A model generated the notes under the pieces. That model was not told where the DNA came from. It saw only the letters and a list, made by a program, of their open reading frames with translations, and did not search any database. A stretch of 35,343 bases of DNA from Deltaproteobacteria bacterium (GTDB lineage: Bacteria > Myxococcota_A > UBA796 > UBA9615): NCBI GenBank assembly GCA_023954745.1, contig JAGSHC010000038.1:1-35343 (forward strand). Direction: 5' to 3'. Position 1 is the stretch's first letter; each line of letters opens with the position of its first letter. A program made the translations under genes and the position numbers. Of this stretch, positions 7,703-14,282 are shown piece by piece.

Positions 7703-7738
7703 GAAGAGGGCTGGCTCATTGCTGAGCCAGCCCTCTTC
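7703..7738. terminator. perfect 16 bp hairpin, terminator facing the micro-lipoprotein gene
   Basis: GAAGAGGGCTGGCTCA (7703-7718) and TGAGCCAGCCCTCTTC (7723-7738) form a perfect 16 bp stem with a TTGC tetraloop. It sits just past the stop of the minus-strand gene at 7761. On the minus strand it is followed by TCGTTCC. It could act in both directions. Confidence 0.65.
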
Positions 7739-7760
7739 AACGCGATTACTCGCGACTGGG

Positions 7761-7889
7761 CTATGCCGAGTCGTCGTCGTCCATGGCGGCCGAATCGTCG
7801 TCGTCGTCGTCGGCAGCGGGGCAGCCGGCGAGCACGAGGGTCGAAGAGGCGAAAGCCATCGCGAGCAGAATCATCATAAAGCGCTTCAT
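7761..7889 (-). CDS. acidic micro-lipoprotein, copy A (D6SA..D4SA)
   Basis: 42 residues with a strong AAGGAG 7-8 nt before the ATG at 7889. Residues 1-22 are a lipoprotein signal and LAGC places the lipid Cys at 23. The mature peptide is only about 20 residues: CPAA, six Asp, SAAM, four Asp, SA. At DNA level it differs from the copy at 9496-9621 by six substitutions and one extra Asp codon (GAT), yet the flanks of the two copies do not align. The product would be a lipid-anchored polyaspartate tag at the inner or outer membrane; no function is known. It is convergent with the kinase gene and immediately downstream of the metallopeptidase gene on the same strand. Confidence 0.85.
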   Translation of the reverse strand: MKRFMMILLAMAFASSTLVLAGCPAADDDDDDSAAMDDDDSA

Positions 7890-7964
7890 CAGTATCTCCT
7901 TGCAGCAGTGTTGCGAGTCATGAGGGCTTAAGGCAAGGCGCGTGCCAGTCCGTCACGTTTCTCC

Positions 7965-9386
7965 TCAATTCCAGAGGAACGCGGCGCTGACCGCGGCTCT
8001 GCGCAGATGTGCTGGCGCACCAGACAAGACCACCACGCGGCCGCCCTGTCGCTCGATCTTCGCCTTCGGCAAGCGACTCTTCGCCGCCTCCGCCACGGCG
8101 AGAGCCGCCCTTTCGGAACCCCAGTCGGAGACCCAGAGCACGACGGGCTGGCCGGGCACTGCGGTGCCCGGTTTGGATTTGTTGGGCTCGTAGACCACGA
8201 CACGGTCGCCATGCCATTCCGCCGTGAGTGCGACATTTCTGTCGCGGCTTGGGCGGACCCAGCGCGCTCCCTCTGGGCTTCCGGCGAATGGATCTCCCTG
8301 ATCTGTAAGGACAACATGAGTTAGCAGGCGTCCCAGAGCGCTGTCCCAGAGTTGTTTCCATCCGGGTAGGAATGTGCCCGGTTTCGTCAGGCCGGGCAGA
8401 AACGTGCCCGACTCCCACAGGTGCGGCGCAAGCACTTCGGCGCTGCTCTTTGGCGGACGCGCGAAAAGAAACGCGCCCATGGGGTCTTCGGGGTGTGCCT
8501 CGAGGTACCCGCTGACAAAGCGGGTGCCGACCACGTAGGGAAACAGAAGCTGGGCCCGCAGCGCGGGCGGTGTGTCCCTGGGGAGAAGCATCGTCGCGAG
8601 GTCGTCGTCGAGACCCAGGTCGAGCCCTTGTGCGAGATCCGCGGCGGACACGTTTGCCTGGTCCAGCCCGAGGAGCTCGGCGAGTTCGGCCATCATTCCC
8701 TGGTCTGCGCCCGAGGCCAGTGACTCTGGGGTCACTCCGAGCCCCCCGAGGGTGACGCGGTTCATGACGTGGCTGGCGTGTCCCTCGAGCACTGCTTGCA
8801 TCGCGGCCGCGCGGTCTTCGTCTTCGTGAGCGCCCTCGAGCCAGGTCGCCAGCGTCCAGTGCTGATCTTGCAGGGCGTGGGTGAGCTCGTGGCGGATGAC
8901 CGGTTGCTGCATGAGCGGGTGCACATCGTCGAGCAGATACAGAGTTCGAGTCTGCGGGTCGAAGAAGCCGCCCACCTGTGCGCCGTAGAGCCTGAGCACT
9001 TCGGCGCGTAGCTCCTGCTCGGGGCGCAGGAGCCCCAGCGCCTTCCAGCCGATCTCCATGGCGCGCGCGCGCTCGGGCGGGAGCTGCTCGTCGATGAGCC
9101 CCTGGACATGGGCCACGGCCTCCGCGCGGGTGATCACCTCCGCCTCGATGGGCCCCCGCCGCGGCATCGCGGCCGCTCCCTCCACCGCGGGGAGCTCCTG
9201 GCGGACCAGGGCAAGGGGGTCGACGTCTGCGCTTCCGCGGCCCATGAGCGCCTCGACCTCACGCAGCAGTTCTTCGATCTCGGGCTGGGCCGCCGAAGGC
9301 CTGGGGATCCAGACGAAGAGAGCGAGCAGGACGATTCCTACCACCCGGCTTGCGTATTGGCGGTTCCCTGGTAGAACCCCGCCCAT
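7965..9386 (-). CDS. exported HExxH zinc metallopeptidase
   Basis: 473 residues from ATG 9386, the start that gives an N-terminal hydrophobic segment (residues 13-33). An in-frame ATG 33 nt upstream is possible and neither has a good Shine-Dalgarno. Residues 163-177 contain VIRHELTHALQDQHW, with zinc ligands His166 and His170 and catalytic Glu167. Glu201 in AVLEGHASHV is the likely third ligand, as in gluzincins. Before it, GGFFDPQTRTLYLLDD is the beta-edge strand seen in these proteases. After about 290 there is a short internal repeat (SGTFLPG / PGTFLPG). Substrate unknown; it acts in the periplasm or is membrane-anchored. It is bracketed by the two micro-lipoprotein genes. Confidence 0.82.
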   Translation of the reverse strand: MGGVLPGNRQYASRVVGIVLLALFVWIPRPSAAQPEIEELLREVEALMGRGSADVDPLALVRQELPAVEGAAAMPRRGPIEAEVITRAEAVAHVQGLIDEQLPPERARAMEIGWKALGLLRPEQELRAEVLRLYGAQVGGFFDPQTRTLYLLDDVHPLMQQPVIRHELTHALQDQHWTLATWLEGAHEDEDRAAAMQAVLEGHASHVMNRVTLGGLGVTPESLASGADQGMMAELAELLGLDQANVSAADLAQGLDLGLDDDLATMLLPRDTPPALRAQLLFPYVVGTRFVSGYLEAHPEDPMGAFLFARPPKSSAEVLAPHLWESGTFLPGLTKPGTFLPGWKQLWDSALGRLLTHVVLTDQGDPFAGSPEGARWVRPSRDRNVALTAEWHGDRVVVYEPNKSKPGTAVPGQPVVLWVSDWGSERAALAVAEAAKSRLPKAKIERQGGRVVVLSGAPAHLRRAAVSAAFLWN

Positions 9387-9414
9387 GACAGGTGGATGTG
9401 TCCGCTCCGGGCGG

Positions 9415-9420
9415 TACATT
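9415..9420 (+). promoter_or_regulatory. -10-like box TACATT upstream of micro-lipoprotein copy B
   Basis: TACATT within GGTACATTCCG (9413-9423). The same 11-mer recurs at 9925-9935 before the next lipoprotein gene. The leader would be about 70 nt. Confidence 0.35.
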
Positions 9421-9495
9421 CCGAAGAAGTTGAGAGTTGACGGCGCCATTTTTCGGCGCCAGCGAGCGACCCGGACGTTCGTGGAAGGAACCGAT

Positions 9496-9621
9496 ATGAA
9501 GCGCATGATCATGATTCTCCTCGCGATGGCTTTCGCCTCCTCGACCCTCGTGCTCGCCGGCTGCCCCGCTGCCGACGACGACGACGACTCGGCCGCCATG
9601 GACGACGACGACTCGGCGTAG
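9496..9621 (+). CDS. acidic micro-lipoprotein, copy B (D5SA..D4SA)
   Basis: 41 residues, ATG 9496 with GGAAGGA about 7 nt upstream. The signal peptide and LAGC lipobox (Cys23) are nearly identical to copy A. The mature peptide is CPAADDDDDSAAMDDDDSA, with no other domain. A rho-independent terminator follows at 9671, so this is a stand-alone transcription unit. It diverges from the metallopeptidase gene across 109 nt. The near-identity with copy A points to recent duplication or gene conversion restricted to the coding region. Role unknown; a charge brush, cation binding or a sorting substrate are all guesses. Confidence 0.85.
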   Translation: MKRMIMILLAMAFASSTLVLAGCPAADDDDDSAAMDDDDSA

Positions 9622-9670
9622 TTCCGAGGCGAGCGCCGCACCTTCGGGAGAGCGGCACTCATCAGGTCAG

Positions 9671-9699
9671 AAGCCTCGCCCCTTGGGCGGGGCTTTTGT
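9671..9699 (+). terminator. rho-independent terminator of micro-lipoprotein copy B
   Basis: AAGCCTCGCC (9671-9680) pairs with GGCGGGGCTT (9686-9695, one G-T pair), 5 nt loop, followed by TTGTC, so the stem ends in a run of four T. Confidence 0.75.
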
Positions 9700-9964
9700 C
9701 GTTCCGGATGCCCTCCTCCGGGGCCAAGAGTGCCACCCACAGTCGCGCTCAGGGTGCCAGCGACGATGACCACTCCATGGACGACGACGACTCCGGCCAC
9801 TCCATGGAGCGGGCCTGGGCGGTCGCCGCCCACGTCAGAGACGGTTTCGCGCGCGTCCCTCGCACGGGGGCGCGCGCGAGATGCTTGGGCCCCACAGATC
9901 CCGCTGTCGGAGCCGGATCCCTCTGGTACATTCCGGGCGCCTCGCAGGGGGCAGGGAGTCGTCT
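9700..9964. other. intergenic stretch with D4S-like remnant and hairpin
   Basis: No supported gene lies between 9622 and 9964. Plus-strand triplets at about 9759-9810 read DDDHSMDDDDSGHSM, resembling the D4SA motif, with CCACTCCATGG repeated at 9770-9780 and 9797-9807. There is no signal peptide or credible start, so it may be a decayed gene or a regulatory stretch. A hairpin at 9847-9879 (TCGCGCGCG..CGCGCGCGA) and the TACATT box at 9927 precede the next gene. Confidence 0.4.
9927..9932 (+). promoter_or_regulatory. -10-like box TACATT for the 867-residue lipoprotein
   Basis: Part of GGTACATTCCG (9925-9935), identical to 9413-9423. It leaves a leader of about 25 nt with AGGGAG ahead of the ATG at 9965. 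Confidence 0.45.
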
Positions 9965-12568
9965 ATGTCCAGTCAGCGCTTGATTCTTCTGCTTACCGCC
10001 CTGGTGCTCGTCGCCGGTGGGTGCAAAGACGTCGAAGAACCCGGCGGCGCCACGTTCACGCCGCCATCGTCGGTGTCCGCGGCCGACTACAGCATCGTCG
10101 TGACCCCCTCCGCGAGCTCCGTGATGGCAGGAGACGAGGTCACCTTCGAGGCTCGCCTGCTCGGCCCGGACGACGAGGACCTCACCGACCAGTACGACAT
10201 CCGCACCGAACTCTCGCCCAGCATCGGCGTGCTCTTCGATGGCGCGGGTCTGTACCGCTTCACCTTCACCGACACCTACACCTACTTCGCGACTGCCGAG
10301 GTCCGAGGCGCCACCATCGTTGGGGCAGCCAGCGTCGACGTCCTGCCCGGCGGAGCCGCGGACATCGATGTCGAGCTCGAGGTGCCCATCGCCGAGGCGG
10401 GCCAGCCCGTGGGCGTGTGGGCGGAGATCAGCGACGCGTTCGGCAACCCCGCCGAGGGCGAGGTCACCTGGTCCGCGGACAGCCCCGCCATCGTCAGCGC
10501 AGGGGAAGTGCGCTCGGAGCAGACGGGGAGCTTTGCGGTCACCGGGACCCTGGCGGACGGCACGAGCGACTCGGAGGCCTTGACGGTCACCGCCTCGGAG
10601 CCGACGAGCCTCAGCATCTCCCTGTCGTCCTACGATGTGGAGAAGGGCGACGGCGTGGTCGTCAACGTCGACGTTCGCGATGCGTTCGGCAACCCCTCCA
10701 ACGCAGTGCCCGACCTCGCTGCGAGCCCGGCCGGTGCCCTGGCCTGGGGCAACTTCGTTCGCTTCGACAACGAGGGCATCTTCACGGTCTCGGCCGACCT
10801 CCCCCAGTGGGGCCTGCATGCCGAGGATGGACCAGTCCTCGTGGACTCCAGCGGGCCGTCCATCCGCGTGACGACTCCGGGGCGCGGCATCGAGATCCCC
10901 AGCTCCGATGGGCCCACGGTGCTCGTGACCGGCTCGGTCTCCGATGCCTGGACCGGCGTAGTGAGCGTGGACATCAACGGACAGCCAGCCACGTTGCTCG
11001 CCGGCGGACTCTTCGAGTTCGTGATGACGCCGGAGCAAGGGCTCAACAGCATCGAGCTGGTGGCGGTGGATGGCGACGGCAATGTGTCGGACCATCACCA
11101 GACGTTTCTCTGGGGTGAGTTCAACCCCATGGGTACGCCCCAGGAGGACGGCATCCTCGCTCGACTCAACGAGGGAGCCATCGACACCATCGAGGACCTC
11201 GCGGGCACGCTCTTCGACCCCCAGGACATCGTCAACGGGCTGATCAACCAGCCGCTGTGGTCCAATAGCCAGCAGACCTGCATCAACATCTGGCCCTTCG
11301 GGAACCAGTGCGTCACCTGGTGGTCCCTCAACGCCGGCGTCACCTCGGCGACCCTGGGCAACATGGTCATCGACCTGGACGCGCAGAACGGCTACCTGGA
11401 CTTCTTCGCGAGCATCTCGCCCTTCGCCATCGGCGGCGGCATCTGGGGGCAGCTGTTCCCCTCCGTCTCTTTCCTCAACGTGAACATCAACCTGGGGATG
11501 GAGGCGAGCTCCAACGCCGCGGAGATCGACAGTGACGTCTCCCTGTGGGTGAACTCCACCAACGACATCCAGGTGGGCATGGCCAACACGGACGTCGACC
11601 TGCCGGGGTTCAGCCTGCAGATCTACGGCGCCGGCATTCTCGGCGATGTGCTCAACCCGGTGCTCGGATGGCTGAGCCCGGTCCTCGAGGCCCTGATGGA
11701 GGCGGTGCTGCCGCCGGTCATCGAGGGACAGATCCCGGGCCTCATCGAGGATGCGCTGGGCGACATCGACATCGCCGCCACGATCCCGCTGTTCGGCACC
11801 GACATCGACATCGAGGCTCTGCCCCAGGACATCGACATCGACGTCGACGGCATGACCATCGCGCTGGAGTCGGTGGCCACCACGACACCGGGGCCCAACG
11901 CTCCGACCACCCTGGGCTCGTGGAACCGCTCCGACTACGTCGTCCCGACGTTCCCGGCGAGCCCGGACTTCGACCTGTCGATGGCTGACAACTTCGTCAA
12001 CCAGCTGCTCCACGCCGTGTGGCAGGCGGGCGTCCTGGACCTGACCATGGACAGCAGCGAGCTGGGCCTGGACCTCGCAGACCTCCAGGACTTCCTGCCC
12101 CTCACCGAGATCTCCTTCGAGACCATGCCCCTGCTGCCTCCGGTCGTGGGGCCGGCGAGCACCGGGTCTGGCCTCCTCGAGCTGGGAATCGGCGACATGA
12201 TGGTCAACGTCTACGGTGACCCCGGCGGCACCTACGGGCTGATGATGCAGCTCGCGGTGACCATCGAGGCGGACGCCGACCTCAGCATCGACTCCGACAA
12301 CTTGATTCAGTTCGGAGTGGGCACGCCCTCGGTGGTGATGAGCTTCGTGACCTCCGACTGGCCGGACCTGAACGGCGAAGTCGCCGAGGACTTGATGGAC
12401 GCGGTCGTGGACCTGCTCGCCCCCATGCTCACCGACATGCTCGGTGGCATCGGCGGCATCCCGATCCCCGAGCTCCCTGGCTTTACGCTCGGCGCTCCCA
12501 CCATCTACCGCGAGGCCGCTCCGGCCTACTACATCACAGCGGCTGGCAACCTCGTCATCGTCCCTTGA
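9965..12568 (+). CDS. 867-residue multidomain lipoprotein (Ig-like N-terminal half, amphipathic C-terminal half)
   Basis: ATG 9965 with AGGGAG upstream; lipobox VAGGC gives Cys20. Residues about 40-290 hold two or three bacterial Ig-like repeats: a VTPSASSVMAGDEVTFEARL opening, and the motif DAFGNP present twice in VxVxISDAFGNP-type strands. Residues about 300-385 resemble a glucodextranase-B/Big-type domain (SGPSIRVTTPGRG..VDGDGNVSD). From 390 on, the protein is rich in amphipathic helices and strands (LNPVLGWLSPVLEALMEAVLPPVIEGQIPGLI is split across helices) and very acidic, with repeated DIDIDV. This part has the look of a lipid-binding tubular (BPI-like) fold, but that is only an impression. 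Likely surface or outer-membrane lipoprotein, monocistronic. Confidence 0.8.
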   Translation: MSSQRLILLLTALVLVAGGCKDVEEPGGATFTPPSSVSAADYSIVVTPSASSVMAGDEVTFEARLLGPDDEDLTDQYDIRTELSPSIGVLFDGAGLYRFTFTDTYTYFATAEVRGATIVGAASVDVLPGGAADIDVELEVPIAEAGQPVGVWAEISDAFGNPAEGEVTWSADSPAIVSAGEVRSEQTGSFAVTGTLADGTSDSEALTVTASEPTSLSISLSSYDVEKGDGVVVNVDVRDAFGNPSNAVPDLAASPAGALAWGNFVRFDNEGIFTVSADLPQWGLHAEDGPVLVDSSGPSIRVTTPGRGIEIPSSDGPTVLVTGSVSDAWTGVVSVDINGQPATLLAGGLFEFVMTPEQGLNSIELVAVDGDGNVSDHHQTFLWGEFNPMGTPQEDGILARLNEGAIDTIEDLAGTLFDPQDIVNGLINQPLWSNSQQTCINIWPFGNQCVTWWSLNAGVTSATLGNMVIDLDAQNGYLDFFASISPFAIGGGIWGQLFPSVSFLNVNINLGMEASSNAAEIDSDVSLWVNSTNDIQVGMANTDVDLPGFSLQIYGAGILGDVLNPVLGWLSPVLEALMEAVLPPVIEGQIPGLIEDALGDIDIAATIPLFGTDIDIEALPQDIDIDVDGMTIALESVATTTPGPNAPTTLGSWNRSDYVVPTFPASPDFDLSMADNFVNQLLHAVWQAGVLDLTMDSSELGLDLADLQDFLPLTEISFETMPLLPPVVGPASTGSGLLELGIGDMMVNVYGDPGGTYGLMMQLAVTIEADADLSIDSDNLIQFGVGTPSVVMSFVTSDWPDLNGEVAEDLMDAVVDLLAPMLTDMLGGIGGIPIPELPGFTLGAPTIYREAAPAYYITAAGNLVIVP

Positions 12569-12573
12569 TGGAT

Positions 12574-12589
12574 GGCGCCCGCGGGCGCC
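12574..12589 (+). terminator. GC palindrome after the large lipoprotein gene
   Basis: GGCGCCC GC GGGCGCC, a perfect 7 bp stem with a 2 nt centre, starting 5 nt after the stop. There is no T-run. The rest of the gap to 12744 holds no gene I can support. Confidence 0.35.
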
Positions 12590-12744
12590 CGTTCAGGCGA
12601 TGATGTCGTGGAGAGGCTGAGGCCCAGCGAGTTGAGGCTCAGCGCGATGTGGGCGAGCCGCCAGGCGTGGCGTCGGTCGCGCGGGGGGGTGAGCGCCGTG
12701 GAGGGGCAGGTGAGGGGCTCCCAGCGTCCCTGGGACGCCTCCCA

Positions 12745-13470
12745 TCAACCGAAGAGCTCTACGCGTTGCATCAGGGTGTTGTCGGTCTGGGTGAGAAGCT
12801 CATCGACGGCGGCGCTTGCGGCGGCCGCGTCCCCGCGGGCGATGGCGTCCACGGCGGCGCCCATGCGCTCGATGTACTCGGGATGCACGAACAGGAGGGC
12901 GGGCATGCGTTCGACGAACGCCTGGCTCAGTCGCCCCAGCGAGTGGAACATGAGCGTCGCTACCACGCTGCCCGCCGCCGCGACCATGGCCTGGTAGAGG
13001 GTCAGATCCGCCTGCATCGTCAGCAGGATGTCGCCGTCGTTGCGGATCTGCTGGGCCATCAGGGACTGCAGACGTTCGATGTGCTCGGGGGTCGCGCGAT
13101 TGGCGGCAAGGCCAGCGACCTCCACCGCCATGCGCCGCCGCATCAGCAGAACGTCGGTGAGCATGGCGTTGCGTTCGTCCTTGCTCGCGACACGGATGAG
13201 GTCGGGGAGGAGGGACAGCTCTCCGGTCTGCCGGAAGTCGGCGACGCGCACGCCGTCCCCCTGCCGCGCCACCACGAGCCCCTGCGCCTCCAGCGATCGG
13301 ATCGCCTCACGCAGGGTGTTGCGGTTGGTGCCGAACCGCGGGGCGAGCTCCCGCTCGGGCGGGAGGCGTTCACCGATGGCGACCTCTCCCCGGAGGATGG
13401 CGAGACGTAGCTGCTCTGCCACCGACTCGGAGATGGCCTTCTTCTCTATGCGCGCGAGGTCCAGGGGCAT
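12745..13470 (-). CDS. GntR-family transcriptional regulator, FadR-like (FCD subfamily)
   Basis: 241 residues, ATG 13470. The N-terminal winged helix (about 10-77) is typical: RLPPERELAPRFGTNRNTLREAIRSLEAQG, then a wing (QGDGVRV). The all-helical C-terminal domain begins with FRQTGELSLLPDLIRVAS, a layout matching E. coli FadR, and lacks the His-rich metal site of most FCD proteins (DLTLYQAM in place of DxxFH). This suggests an acyl-CoA-type or other non-metal ligand; it is inference. A TACAAT box lies 6 nt before the ATG, so the mRNA may be leaderless. It is divergent from the TPR gene over 44 nt, a usual place for an autoregulated target. Confidence 0.88.
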   Translation of the reverse strand: MPLDLARIEKKAISESVAEQLRLAILRGEVAIGERLPPERELAPRFGTNRNTLREAIRSLEAQGLVVARQGDGVRVADFRQTGELSLLPDLIRVASKDERNAMLTDVLLMRRRMAVEVAGLAANRATPEHIERLQSLMAQQIRNDGDILLTMQADLTLYQAMVAAAGSVVATLMFHSLGRLSQAFVERMPALLFVHPEYIERMGAAVDAIARGDAAAASAAVDELLTQTDNTLMQRVELFG

Positions 13471-13476
13471 ACGGAG

Positions 13477-13482
13477 ATTGTA
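13477..13482 (-). promoter_or_regulatory. -10-like box TACAAT for the gntR gene
   Basis: On the minus strand, 6 nt before the ATG at 13470, with no Shine-Dalgarno. The surrounding ATACggagattGTAT (13470-13484) is an imperfect inverted repeat that could be an autoregulatory operator. Confidence 0.45.
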
Positions 13483-13499
13483 TCGCCCAGCCCGGCGAG

Positions 13500-13505
13500 T
13501 ATCAT
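13500..13505 (+). promoter_or_regulatory. -10-like box TATCAT for the TPR gene
   Basis: Ends 9 nt before the ATG at 13515; no Shine-Dalgarno in between. Confidence 0.45.
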
Positions 13506-13514
13506 CCGCGGCCC

Positions 13515-14246
13515 ATGTACTCCCTCATCGCAGCGCTGCTCTCGTCCCTCGCAACCCTCGGGCTGGTGTCCGTCTTCACGAAGACCTCCTACGCGGTCCT
13601 GCCCGCCATGGCGGTGCTCGGAGGTGTGTATTGGGTGCTCGCCCGGCGGCACAGCAAGGTCGTCGAGGGGCTCATGGAGGATCTCCAGCGGGAGATCCAA
13701 CAGCAGCGGGTTCCCACGGCGATTCGCATGCTCAAGGGCGCATACCCCCATGCGAAGTGGGTCTTCATGCTCAAGGGGCAGATCGACGGCCAGATTGGCA
13801 CCCTGCACTACATCCAAAAGGACTTCGACGACGCGCTGCCGCTCCTCGAGGACGCGTGGGTCAAGCACTGGGTGGCCAAGGGGATGCTCGCGTCGTATCA
13901 CTTCCGGCATCACAAGTCGGACAAGGCCTTCGAGACCCTGGACGCCGCCATCGCGGCAACGAAGAAGGAGCCCATGCTCTATGGGCTCAAGGCCTACATG
14001 CAGTTCAAGATGAAGGACCGTGATGGCGCCATCGCGAGCCTCCAGGCCGGCAAGGCCAAGTGCCCATCGTCGGCGCCCATCAGCTCCAACCTCATTCGGC
14101 TTCAGAACGCCGAGTCTCTCGACATGACCACCTTCGGGGAGCAGTGGTGGCAGTTCCACCTCGAGAAGCCGTCCATGAAGCAGCAGATGGCGCTCGCCGG
14201 CGTCTCGGGCAAGCCCAAGGGTGGCAAGAAGGCCATGTACCGCTGA
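13515..14246 (+). CDS. TPR-like membrane-anchored protein
   Basis: 243 residues. Two N-terminal hydrophobic segments (about 3-20 and 28-43) are followed by a helical body with tetratricopeptide-like pairs (KGQIDGQIGTLHYIQKDFDDALPLLEDAW; SDKAFETLDAAIAATKKEPMLYGLKAYMQFKMKDRDGAIASLQ). The tail is Lys/Gly-rich (GKPKGGKKAMYR). The helical part should face the cytoplasm as a docking platform. No catalytic residues are apparent. Its divergent pairing with the GntR regulator suggests co-regulation, but its partners are unknown. Confidence 0.75.
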   Translation: MYSLIAALLSSLATLGLVSVFTKTSYAVLPAMAVLGGVYWVLARRHSKVVEGLMEDLQREIQQQRVPTAIRMLKGAYPHAKWVFMLKGQIDGQIGTLHYIQKDFDDALPLLEDAWVKHWVAKGMLASYHFRHHKSDKAFETLDAAIAATKKEPMLYGLKAYMQFKMKDRDGAIASLQAGKAKCPSSAPISSNLIRLQNAESLDMTTFGEQWWQFHLEKPSMKQQMALAGVSGKPKGGKKAMYR

Positions 14247-14270
14247 GCAACGCTCCGTGCTGGCCCCCGG

Positions 14271-14276
14271 TAAGGT
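14271..14276 (+). promoter_or_regulatory. -10-like box TAAGGT for the antiporter operon
   Basis: Ends 6 nt before the ATG at 14283. The longer string CCGGTAAGGT is also close to CCGGGTAAGGT before the gene at 19523. Confidence 0.45.
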
Positions 14277-14282
14277 GACGCC

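Noticed and set aside
9442-9460. GGCGCC repeat flanking ATTTTTC as a terminator
   Set aside because: Only a 6 bp stem made of a self-palindromic hexamer, lying in the leader of the micro-lipoprotein gene with no gene to end there.
9749-12013. Minus-strand ORF of 754 codons opposite the large lipoprotein
   Set aside because: Gly/Asp/His/Val-rich shadow; the plus frame has a lipobox, Ig-like repeats and a ribosome site.
12598-12744. Small minus-strand ORF (MGGVPGT..., 48 codons) overlapping the gntR stop as TGATG
   Set aside because: Pro/His-rich, no Shine-Dalgarno and no recognisable feature; likely chance in GC-rich DNA.
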